Made by a program: the position numbers and the translations under genes
The notes under the pieces: model-generated
The model's database searches: none
Told to the model about the DNA's origin: nothing
What the model saw: only the letters and a program-made list of their open reading frames with translations
Assembly (NCBI GenBank): GCA_030531285.1
Contig: JAUNNW010000035.1
Coordinates: 1-11,545, forward strand
Length of the DNA stretch: 11,545 nucleotides
DNA from: Synergistaceae bacterium
GTDB taxonomy: Bacteria > Synergistota > Synergistia > Synergistales > Synergistaceae
Reading direction: 5' to 3'
Shown here: piece after piece, positions 1 through 6,788 of the stretch
How the letters are laid out: each line of letters begins with the position of its first letter
How positions within the stretch are numbered: the first letter of the stretch is position 1

Positions 1-420
1 AATTTCTTTTTCAAATTCTTTGTAAAAACATTCGCGTTCAGGGCGGGGTCCAACTACGGACATATCGCCTTTGAGGATGTTCCAAAGCTGAGGAAGTTCG
101 TCAAGTCTTCTGTCGCGAAGTTTCCTGCCCAGTTTGGTTACGCGGGGGTCATCTTCTTCCGCCCAGCAGGGCCCGTTGTTTTCCGCGTCAATTTTCATGC
201 TGCGGAATTTGTAGAGCGTGAAGGGTTTGCCGTTCAGCCCAAGCCTTTCCTGTTTGAATATTGCAGGACCTTTGCTGTCTTTTTTTATAAGATAGGCGAT
301 GACGAGCATAGGAAGCGCGAAAATAACAAGCGCGCAAAGGGAAGACACTATGTCAAAGCAGCGTTTTACAAGGTCGTAAAACGGTTTTTTTTCTGCTGAG
401 TTTTCCGCCGTGTCGTTCAT
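1..420 (-). CDS. Undecaprenyl-phosphate sugar phosphotransferase (bacterial sugar transferase family), 3' end outside window
   Basis: The 140 visible residues start at an ATG at 418-420 preceded by a GGGGAAGG ribosome binding site; the gene runs off the left edge. The protein is a monotopic phosphoglycosyl transferase of the WcaJ/RfbP/PglC type, which moves a sugar-1-phosphate from a nucleotide sugar to undecaprenyl phosphate to start a surface polysaccharide or glycan. The sequence shows a hydrophobic re-entrant membrane helix at about residues 23-45 with a proline at 37, then the family signatures: F-x-Q-x-R-x-G near 55-61, Y-K-F-R-S-M at 70-75, the catalytic Asp107-Glu108 pair in LDELPQLWN, and GDMSVVGPRPE at 118-128. 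The sugar cannot be told from sequence. It lies just after ddl and has its own promoter, so it may open a separate polysaccharide gene group. The family call is firm; the exact substrate is unknown. Confidence 0.93.
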   Translation of the reverse strand, partial: MNDTAENSAEKKPFYDLVKRCFDIVSSLCALVIFALPMLVIAYLIKKDSKGPAIFKQERLGLNGKPFTLYKFRSMKIDAENNGPCWAEEDDPRVTKLGRKLRDRRLDELPQLWNILKGDMSVVGPRPERECFYKEFEKEI

Positions 421-485
421 AGCCTTCCCCGCCGCCAGTATATTTCGCCGCGCAGTACGCGCAAATATGCCCTGTCAATTTCCAA
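417..485 (-). CDS. Possible 22-residue mini-ORF coupled to the sugar transferase
   Basis: A short reading frame begins with TTG at 483-485 and ends in a TGA that overlaps the ATG of the sugar transferase (ATGA, four bases shared). Its product would be rich in Arg and aromatic residues, ending YWRRGRL. The TTG lies only about four bases downstream of the start predicted from the promoter at 496-523, so it has no room for a ribosome binding site and would have to be leaderless. The frame stays open further upstream through AT-rich DNA without an obvious start. It may be a coupling leader peptide or simply chance; I do not recognise it. Confidence 0.15.
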   Translation of the reverse strand: MEIDRAYLRVLRGEIYWRRGRL

Positions 486-495
486 TGCCGTTTTA

Positions 496-523
496 ATTAT
501 AGTCTTTTTATTGTAAATTACAA
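496..523 (-). promoter_or_regulatory. Sigma70-type promoter for the sugar transferase, with overlapping palindrome
   Basis: On the minus strand a TTGTAA -35 box (518-523, four of six consensus bases) is followed after 16 bases by a perfect TATAAT -10 box (496-501). The start would be near 489, about 70 bases ahead of the sugar transferase ATG. It lies in the AT-rich gap after ddl, the only gap over 100 bases in the window apart from the one holding the terminator. The -35 box is one arm of a perfect inverted repeat, TTGTAA-A-TTACAA at 511-523, which could be a repressor site. No regulator is visible in the window. Confidence 0.6.
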
Positions 524-556
524 TATAAAATATCTTGTATTGCGCAGGCTGTTTTT

Positions 557-1510
557 TTACTGATATTTTCTTTTTATGCCAAAGGATACCCTGACTATTT
601 CGTCCAAAAATTCCGGAAAATTTACGCCGTAGGCTTTGGCAGCTTTCGGAACAAGGCTTGTTGAGGTCATGCCCGGCGCCATATTTGCTTCCAGCGCGTA
701 AACTTGCCCGTCTTCCGTCACTCTGAAATCCGTGCGGCTGTACACTCTGGCGCCTAAACTTTTGTGCGCGAGCAGCGCGGCGGTTTGAATTTTTGCCGTG
801 AGTTCGGCGTCAAATTCCGCAGGGCAGACGTATTCGGTGTTTCCGTGCGTGTATTTGTTTTTGTAGTCGTAAAAGCCTTCTTTTGGTTTTATTTCTATAA
901 CGGGAAGCGCAACGACGCTTCCGTCGGCTCTTTCCCAAACGGGGCAGGTTGCTTCTTTTCCCGGGATGTACTGTTCAACAAGCGCTTTGTCTTCGTACAC
1001 GTAGCTGTTCCATGCAAGTTCCATGCCGCGCTTAAAGTCTTCGCGGCTTGTTACCTGAGTCAGCCCAACAGTGCTTCCTCCGCTGTTTGGTTTGATTATC
1101 AAATGTCCGTATTTTTCAAGCATGGCGGCGTCGCGGTCGTCAAAAACGCTGCCTTTTGTTTTTGCGTAGCCTTCGGCAACCTGTACTCCGGAAGCGGCAA
1201 AAAGAAAGCGGGCTGCGTCTTTGTACATGCCAAACATACAGGCTTCGGCTCCTGAGCCCGTAAAGGGTATTCCGTGAGACGCAAGACACGCCTGAAGCGT
1301 GCCGTCTTCTCCCCAGTCGCCGTGCAATGCGACAAATACCCCGTCAGCATCGTAGTCTGCCCAGTTGAGGACGAGTTCTTCCGGCGAACGTATGTCCGCT
1401 TTTATAACATCGTGTCCAAATTCGGCAAGCGCAGATGCCACCGCCTCTCCGGAGTTCAGCGAAACTTCTCTTTCAGGACTTGTGCCGCCGCACGCAACTG
1501 TTATTTTCAT
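557..1510 (-). CDS. ddl: D-alanine--D-alanine ligase
   Basis: This cytoplasmic ATP-grasp enzyme joins two D-alanines for the peptidoglycan stem peptide. At 317 residues it is close to E. coli DdlB (306). The family landmarks are present in order: GGTSPEREVSLNSG at 8-21 with the substrate-binding Glu13, HGDWGEDGTLQ at 63-73, IPFTGSG at 81-87, KPNSGGSTVGL at 140-150, the EQYI segment near 179-182, the loop FYDYKNKY at 213-220, and the Mg ligands Asp261, Glu274 and Asn276 in TDF and LEANMAPGMTS. The Tyr216 of the FYDY loop is the residue linked to D-Ala rather than D-lactate as second substrate, so a vancomycin-resistance ligase is unlikely. Its ATG is preceded by AGGGTGG, which overlaps the 3' end of lptD; the gap between the two genes is 17 bases. 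It is the last gene of the long operon. Confidence 0.96.
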   Translation of the reverse strand: MKITVACGGTSPEREVSLNSGEAVASALAEFGHDVIKADIRSPEELVLNWADYDADGVFVALHGDWGEDGTLQACLASHGIPFTGSGAEACMFGMYKDAARFLFAASGVQVAEGYAKTKGSVFDDRDAAMLEKYGHLIIKPNSGGSTVGLTQVTSREDFKRGMELAWNSYVYEDKALVEQYIPGKEATCPVWERADGSVVALPVIEIKPKEGFYDYKNKYTHGNTEYVCPAEFDAELTAKIQTAALLAHKSLGARVYSRTDFRVTEDGQVYALEANMAPGMTSTSLVPKAAKAYGVNFPEFLDEIVRVSFGIKRKYQ

Positions 1511-1527
1511 GGTTAATCCACCCTTTG

Positions 1528-3360
1528 CTATCTGTTTGAACCTATGTTAATTTTGTTTTGAGGATACGCGTTGATGTAGAATGTGAGTCCGAGCTGATTT
1601 TCAGTGCCGTAAAATTCATGTCTTCCCCAAAGTTCCCACGTGTAGCAGTGTTTATTGTACGTCAGCGCGTAGTTTATGGCAGGGAAACGGTCGTTCACGA
1701 AATCGTAATAACCCGAAAGCGATACTCTCCATTTTGAGTAGGAAGGCCCTATCGGCAATGGGAATGACAGTGTCTGATTTACGTATATATCGTCGCTCAG
1801 ACGGTCAAAATTCAGCGGGCTGTAATCGTACATCCAGCGTCTGTAATAGCGCGTGCTCAAATTGAACGCGCCGATGTTGTAACTTACGCCTATCCACGCG
1901 TCAACTGCTCTTTGCGCGCTTTTGTTTTCGTCGCTGTATTTGCTGTACTGATACACGGCTCCGTAATAGGGCGTAAGGAAATTGAACAGTTTAACGTTGA
2001 AATTGCTTTGAGCGCGGGCAAGCAGCTGGAAACGGTTGGTTTCGCCTATTTTGCTTCTGTCATCACCGTATCTTCCGAATACTGTTTCAAAGGACATTTT
2101 CGCGGGTTTAAAGTTCTTGAAAAACCATGGCGAGCCTATTGTAAGTTCAGGTCTGCGCGACAGATTGTAGCGGCTTGTGGTGCCTATTACGTGCTGCGTC
2201 GAATAGACTTCGTTTTCCGAGTAGCGCAGGCGCGCATTCCAGCCGTGCAGCCAGTAGCTTAAAGCAAGCGAGGGTCTCCACATCAGAGAATCGTCATCGC
2301 TGTTGTATTGTCTGTTCGTTGCGGCATAAAAACTTAAATTTTTCGCAAGCTGTTTGCTGTAACTAAAAGAAGCTTCAAACATATTTTCTGTCCAGTAGGA
2401 GGCAGATGCTTCAAGCGTTCCCCATTTGCCAAGATATTTTGCCGCGTTCACCCCGACTCCCGCGCCTTTTTTTGAGGTGTAGCCTATCATGGGCATGAAC
2501 TTGTCTTTCTTTTTCGGTTTTATGATATAGTCAAACGGATAGTTCATGGCAAGATGACCGCCGAAATATAAGGCGGGCTTTTTCAGTATTGTAGCTTTGC
2601 CGGGGATTATTATCGCTCTTTTCGTTTTAATCCTGTAGTGCGGTTTGTTAAAATCGCAGGTTGTGGCGGAAACGTCCTGCCACCGGGCTATAACATCTTT
2701 GTTGTCTATCTTCTTTTTGCCCACGTGTTTGCGTTTTGCCAATTTTTCGGCAACCGCCTCATCGGCGGGAAGAAAATGCACGTCTCTGCCGTTCAGGAAG
2801 ATTGCTTCTGCTTTCCCGCTGACTTCGGTGAACACTCCGCGCTTGGTCATGGTGTTGTATTCAAGTTCTTTGCCGACGTAGGTACTTTTGTCGTTGACAA
2901 CAATAACATCGTTGTTTTCGTCTGACATGGCATGAACAACGTATGTATTTGAGTCATATTCAACGTACGGCGCACGAATCGTTGTCAGCTGGTTTCTGGC
3001 ACAGACGTTGCCGGTGGCAACGGCGATTCCGCTTGTTTGGTTGTAACTCACGTAATCGGCGTCAAGCAATACTTCCTGCGATTTTTTGTACGGTTTTACT
3101 TCCAAACCTTCATATTCCGCGTTATCTTCCGTGTTTTGAACAACAACAGGGTCAATGTCGAGCGGTTTATGTTCCTCCTGCTCTTCAAAAAGTTCCTTCT
3201 CTGCGTACAGATTTTCTTCAACACCGTCTCCAAAACCCGAGTTAATCATGTCCGAATTGCTGTTTATGTAGAAATCATCACCGGCAGATACAAAGCCCGC
3301 CGACGCACACAGCAGGATAAAAGCAGCCAGACAAATTATTACACCGCGTTTATTTACCAT
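1528..3360 (-). CDS. lptD: LPS-assembly protein LptD/OstA family, outer-membrane translocon
   Basis: LptD is the beta-barrel that inserts lipopolysaccharide into the outer leaflet. This 610-residue protein has a Sec signal peptide (cut probably after the ALA-type site near residue 26), an acidic linker, an OstA/LptA-like beta-jellyroll from about 92 to 200 (opening with VLLDADYVSYNQTSG), and then a barrel of alternating aromatic strands to the C-terminus. It is shorter than E. coli LptD (784). The motif TTCDFNKPHYRI at 233-244 matches the region of E. coli Cys173, and HCYTWEL at 571-577 matches the C-terminal Cys724/725 region. The mature protein has only three cysteines (120, 235, 572). The ATG is preceded by GGAGG inside the end of lptC, and the two genes overlap by seven bases, which suggests translational coupling. 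No lptA or lptB is in the window. Confidence 0.9.
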   Translation of the reverse strand: MVNKRGVIICLAAFILLCASAGFVSAGDDFYINSNSDMINSGFGDGVEENLYAEKELFEEQEEHKPLDIDPVVVQNTEDNAEYEGLEVKPYKKSQEVLLDADYVSYNQTSGIAVATGNVCARNQLTTIRAPYVEYDSNTYVVHAMSDENNDVIVVNDKSTYVGKELEYNTMTKRGVFTEVSGKAEAIFLNGRDVHFLPADEAVAEKLAKRKHVGKKKIDNKDVIARWQDVSATTCDFNKPHYRIKTKRAIIIPGKATILKKPALYFGGHLAMNYPFDYIIKPKKKDKFMPMIGYTSKKGAGVGVNAAKYLGKWGTLEASASYWTENMFEASFSYSKQLAKNLSFYAATNRQYNSDDDSLMWRPSLALSYWLHGWNARLRYSENEVYSTQHVIGTTSRYNLSRRPELTIGSPWFFKNFKPAKMSFETVFGRYGDDRSKIGETNRFQLLARAQSNFNVKLFNFLTPYYGAVYQYSKYSDENKSAQRAVDAWIGVSYNIGAFNLSTRYYRRWMYDYSPLNFDRLSDDIYVNQTLSFPLPIGPSYSKWRVSLSGYYDFVNDRFPAINYALTYNKHCYTWELWGRHEFYGTENQLGLTFYINAYPQNKINIGSNR

Positions 3361-3911
3361 GATATTTTGCCTCCGCCCTTTACCTGACAGTCTCCGCTTA
3401 CAGAGTTAAATGAACCTGTTTCGCCTGTCAGCGTTGTTTCGTGATCGGTGAGATTGAGTTTTTCGCTGAAATTCCATACGTCGGTTTTTTCGTTGTATTC
3501 GGCGATTCCTGTTGTCATATCATAGGTCTTGTCGCCTGAAAACATCGTGCCTTTTGCATTTTCAAGTTTAAGATTGCCGTTATCTCTGCTGAAAATTCCT
3601 TTTTTTGCATATACGCGGCTTTCGGTACCGTCATTTTCATTTATGATAACGTCTAATTTGTCGCCGTACAGTACGTTGTCTTTTGTTTCCACTCTGGGAG
3701 ATTTCAATCTCCATCTGCGGTTGTTAATCACTCTGTCAAGTTTTACGTCATGTATAACAACGTCCGGCAGTTTTTCAATTTTTGTTGTCAAGTCAAGGCG
3801 AAAATCACGATACAGATAGCCTCCGCAGACAGCGGCAGCGAGGAGCAGAATTATTATTCTGCTCCTTTTGCTGCTCAGTATGCTTAGAATTTTTCTGATG
3901 TCCGCGGTCAT
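3354..3911 (-). CDS. lptC: LPS export protein LptC-like, membrane anchored
   Basis: LptC joins the inner-membrane LPS-export ABC transporter to the periplasmic bridge. The 185-residue product (E. coli LptC: 191) has a basic N-terminus, one membrane helix at about 18-34, and a periplasmic domain of repeating beta-strands. Near 49-90 it shows the family pattern: a V-x-H-D-V-x-L start, a W-R-L-x-S-P-R-V-E-x-K strand, then a tyrosine-led turn and a D-K-L-D-V-I-I strand. It sits nine bases after the preceding gene and overlaps lptD by seven bases. No clear ribosome binding site precedes the ATG (AAGCAGTCA), so translation probably depends on coupling to the upstream gene. The call rests on domain pattern plus its place next to lptD; an OstA-type LptA is the main alternative, but the membrane anchor favours LptC. 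Confidence 0.82.
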   Translation of the reverse strand: MTADIRKILSILSSKRSRIIILLLAAAVCGGYLYRDFRLDLTTKIEKLPDVVIHDVKLDRVINNRRWRLKSPRVETKDNVLYGDKLDVIINENDGTESRVYAKKGIFSRDNGNLKLENAKGTMFSGDKTYDMTTGIAEYNEKTDVWNFSEKLNLTDHETTLTGETGSFNSVSGDCQVKGGGKISW

Positions 3912-3920
3912 TGACTGCTT

Positions 3921-5087
3921 TTACTGCTGAACAGGTTTATCCGCAGGCTGGGTGGCTCCGCTTCCCTGCGGAGACGGCTGATTTTCGCTCATGGAAGCGT
4001 AATTTGAAATGGAGGAAGGTATTTTGTAGCCCTTTACCTCTGCCGCTTCCGCCGTTTCCACGTAGAATACCGTTCCTTCTTTCAGCTGTTTGTCGTTTCC
4101 GCGGATAAAAGCCCCTGTTACCAAACCTACAGGCCCAAGAATAACCGCGCCCGCAAAACTTGCGCCCACGGCGCCTATGGTTGTTCCCTCTACGTTGGCG
4201 GCTTTTTTGGCAAAATCGCCTATGCCTACCGGTATCTGCTTTGGCTGAATTGTCTCAAGAAGGTCAAATTTCATTTCTATTTCAGAACCGCGTCCGAAGC
4301 TGCGGGGAGCTTTTACCTTTGTGATGGTTGCAAGAAGTCTGCTGCCTGCCGGAGCTACTATTATGTCGTCCTGTTTGATTTCGTTCAAAAGACCGAGCAC
4401 AACTCTGTCGCCGGGTTTGCACGTGCGCACCGTGAGAGTTTTGAGCAGCTGGGCTTTCACAACGGTTCCCGCCGGCAGTGTAGCCTGTGAGTAACTTGTA
4501 TTTTCCGGCAGTATTTTGCCAAGCATTTTTTCCGTGCGGGAAGCTACGGGGCCTTCCGTAGTGGCGCCGTCTATAACAATTTCCACTGTATCCAGACGGC
4601 GTGAAAGTCCTGCTTCGGGCATTATTTTTTTCGTGGTTCCCCATTCAGAAATGGCAACTTTGTAAAGCAGCGACGGTGAACTTTCAGATCCATCTTCAAG
4701 AAATCTGAGCAGGGCAGTCTGACGCTCTGTAAGACTGCCGGGAAGTTCGCGCCCGAAAACGTCTTTTTCCAGACGGCACAGTCTGGGCAGCAAAGCACCT
4801 GACTGCACCTGCGCGTAAACTATTGTTTCGCAGCGTTCGAGAACCTGAAAAAGCGCTGCTCCAGGTTCGTTGACTTTCATCTTTTCCGCAAGAGCAGCTG
4901 CCTCTTTTGCCTCAGCTTCTTCCTTAGCTTTTTCTGCTGCTTCCTGCTCTGCAGGATCATCTGAAGGAACGGGATTTGTTACTGTTTTTTCCGCGGGTTT
5001 TTCTGCCGAGGTCTGAGCGGCAAATGACGCCGCTGCGCAGGACAGACAGAAAAGTGCAATTAAAAGAGCCGTAATAAACTTTTTCAT
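3921..5087 (-). CDS. Secreted protein of unknown function with glycine-zipper segment
   Basis: I do not recognise a named family. The 388-residue product begins with a signal peptide (hydrophobic core 4-16, cut near 23-24; the Cys at 17 lacks a good lipobox). An acidic/Ala-rich coiled-coil-like linker follows (about 28-70). Residues 96-135 hold an L-x-x-L-E-K-x-V-F-G segment of the kind repeated in some uncharacterised envelope proteins. From 204 to 278 there is a beta-rich domain opening LPAGTVVKAQLL and containing APAGSRLLATITKVKAP, which recalls a common envelope beta-barrel domain. Residues 301-330 form a Gly/Ala-rich hydrophobic stretch typical of a glycine zipper. The tail is Pro/Gln-rich. 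A GGAGG site precedes the ATG; it lies 29 bases after pyrG and nine before lptC, so a role in the envelope, perhaps beside LPS export, is a reasonable guess only. Confidence 0.8.
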   Translation of the reverse strand: MKKFITALLIALFCLSCAAASFAAQTSAEKPAEKTVTNPVPSDDPAEQEAAEKAKEEAEAKEAAALAEKMKVNEPGAALFQVLERCETIVYAQVQSGALLPRLCRLEKDVFGRELPGSLTERQTALLRFLEDGSESSPSLLYKVAISEWGTTKKIMPEAGLSRRLDTVEIVIDGATTEGPVASRTEKMLGKILPENTSYSQATLPAGTVVKAQLLKTLTVRTCKPGDRVVLGLLNEIKQDDIIVAPAGSRLLATITKVKAPRSFGRGSEIEMKFDLLETIQPKQIPVGIGDFAKKAANVEGTTIGAVGASFAGAVILGPVGLVTGAFIRGNDKQLKEGTVFYVETAEAAEVKGYKIPSSISNYASMSENQPSPQGSGATQPADKPVQQ

Positions 5088-5116
5088 TTTTCAAATTCCT
5101 CCCTTGTGTCAATAAT

Positions 5117-6715
5117 TTAGTTCTGTTTGTTTTCAGCTGTTTTTTTGAGCTGAATTGCGGTTCTGATAAAGTCTTCAAAAAGCGGGTGCGGCTTTACAGG
5201 CCTTGACAGGAATTCGGGCTGGAACTGAACGCCTATCATCCACGGGTGCCCCGAAATCTCCAAAATCTCAACCTGTCCGGCTGACGGGCAGCGTCCGGCA
5301 ACTTTAAGCCCTGCTTTTTCCAGCTGCTCCGTGTACTCGTTGTTAATTTCATAATGGCGGCTGTGCCTTTCATCGACGCTTGTCTCTTTGTAGATTGCCG
5401 CCGTTTTAGTACCCGAAACCAGATTGCATTTGTATGCTCCTATACGGGGGGCGCTGCCTTCTGCAACGCCGCATATTACAGGGGCATCCGTGTTTTTATT
5501 AAATTCGGTGCTGTCCGCATTAACAAGACCAAGCACATCGCGCGCAAATTCAACAACCATTGCCTGCATTCCAAGGCAGGTGCCAAAATAAGGGACTCCC
5601 TTTTCACGCGCATATTTCGCTGCTTTTATTTCCCCGTTCAGGTTTTTATGTTCTGCGCCTCCGGGAACAAAAATCGCATCAACACCGCTTAGCATTTCTT
5701 CTGCTGAACAGGTTTCAAGTTTTTCGACTTCTATCGGTTTGATATTGACTTTGACGTCATTTGCCACACCTGCGTGCAGCAGTGCTTCATTAACGCTGAG
5801 ATAGGCATCCTTGATGTCTGCATATTTTCCGACCAAAGCCACCGTTACCTCGTCTTTTCTGTTGTCATAGCGGGTAAGGAATTTTTCCCAGTCGCGCAGA
5901 TCAGGTTCGCCGTCTGCGGGAAGTCCGAGCTTTCTGAGAATTGCCATGTCAAAACCCTGTTTGTGAAGTGTCGGCGGGATTCTGTATATTGTGTCGGCAT
6001 CCTTTGCCTCAAAAACAAGTTTGGGATCCACACTGCAGAACAGTCCTATTTTATCTTTCATTCCCTGGTCAACGTCCTGCTGGCAGCGGAGAACTATTAC
6101 GTCCGGCTGGATGCCTATTCTTCTGAGTTCATTGACACTGTGCTGCGTCGGCTTTGTCTTAAGTTCTGCCGAAGCCGCAATATAAGGCACAAGCGTAACG
6201 TGACAGTACACTATGTTTTCTCTGCCTACTCTTGCCGGAAGCTGGCGTATTGCTTCAAGATACGGCAGCCCTTCTATGTCTCCGACCGTGCCCCCTATTT
6301 CGGCTATGACAATATCTTTGCCTTCGCCGGCACGGACTATTCTGTCCTGAATTTCATTTGTGATATGCGGAATAACCTGAACAGTGCCTCCGCCGTATCC
6401 TCCTGCGCGTTCACGCTGTATAACAGCAGAATAAACCTTGCCCGTTGTACAGCTGTTAACTGCGGCAATAGGCTCCCCGATGAAGCGTTCGTAATGTCCG
6501 AGATCCAAGTCTGTTTCCGCTCCGTCCCACGTGACAAAAACTTCACCGTGCTGAAACGGACTCATTGCGCCTGCATCGTAGTTGATATACGGGTCCATTT
6601 TGATGCTGCTCACTCTGAAACCGCGGCTTTTCATAAGAGTGCCCAGCGATGCGGCAGTTATTCCTTTTCCCAAGGAAGAAACAACTCCGCCCGTTACAAA
6701 GATGTACTTGGTCAT
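5117..6715 (-). CDS. pyrG: CTP synthase with an altered glutaminase domain
   Basis: CTP synthase aminates UTP to CTP using ATP and ammonia, normally taken from glutamine. The 532-residue protein (E. coli: 545) has an intact amidoligase half: the P-loop SSLGKGITAAS at 13-23 with Lys17, TDLDLGHYERF with Mg ligand Asp71, Glu139 in AEIGGTVGDIEG, and KTKPTQHSV at 186-194. The C-terminal class I glutaminase domain keeps the nucleophile Cys380 in GTCLGMQ and Glu501. However, the catalytic His is Gln499, the glutamine-binding Arg is His454, the GTP-responsive lid at 354-360 is rewritten, and a conserved segment near 417-424 is missing. The start chosen is the ATG at 6713-6715, with AAAGGAG eight bases upstream and the N-terminus MTKYIFVTGG as in the family; an in-frame TTG 24 bases earlier is not needed. 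It lies 73 bases after the M23 gene. Confidence 0.95.
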   Translation of the reverse strand: MTKYIFVTGGVVSSLGKGITAASLGTLMKSRGFRVSSIKMDPYINYDAGAMSPFQHGEVFVTWDGAETDLDLGHYERFIGEPIAAVNSCTTGKVYSAVIQRERAGGYGGGTVQVIPHITNEIQDRIVRAGEGKDIVIAEIGGTVGDIEGLPYLEAIRQLPARVGRENIVYCHVTLVPYIAASAELKTKPTQHSVNELRRIGIQPDVIVLRCQQDVDQGMKDKIGLFCSVDPKLVFEAKDADTIYRIPPTLHKQGFDMAILRKLGLPADGEPDLRDWEKFLTRYDNRKDEVTVALVGKYADIKDAYLSVNEALLHAGVANDVKVNIKPIEVEKLETCSAEEMLSGVDAIFVPGGAEHKNLNGEIKAAKYAREKGVPYFGTCLGMQAMVVEFARDVLGLVNADSTEFNKNTDAPVICGVAEGSAPRIGAYKCNLVSGTKTAAIYKETSVDERHSRHYEINNEYTEQLEKAGLKVAGRCPSAGQVEILEISGHPWMIGVQFQPEFLSRPVKPHPLFEDFIRTAIQLKKTAENKQN

Positions 6716-6788
6716 GTTAACCACTCCTTTGCGCTGCAAATATATTGCAAAATTTATTGATATTCTTCATTTGTCCAACTTCGCTGCT

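Noticed and set aside
557..1510. Ddl as a D-Ala-D-Lac (vancomycin resistance type) ligase
   Set aside because: The FYDYKNKY loop with its Tyr is that of ordinary D-Ala-D-Ala ligases, and no vanH/vanX-like neighbours are present.
6716..6739. Upstream TTG start for pyrG giving eight extra residues
   Set aside because: The family N-terminus begins at MTKYIFVTGG, and AAAGGAG sits eight bases before that ATG, inside the supposed extension.
5774..6760. 328-codon open frame on the plus strand opposite pyrG
   Set aside because: It lies wholly antisense to the highly conserved CTP synthase, encodes no recognisable motif, and is Cys/Phe/Arg-rich in the way of an antisense shadow.
6716..6788. Possible promoter or operator between the M23 gene and pyrG (TGCAA-ATATA-TTGCA, TTGGAC/TAAATT)
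   Set aside because: The arms are only five bases in AT-rich DNA and the promoter boxes match poorly (three and four of six), so this is not better than chance.
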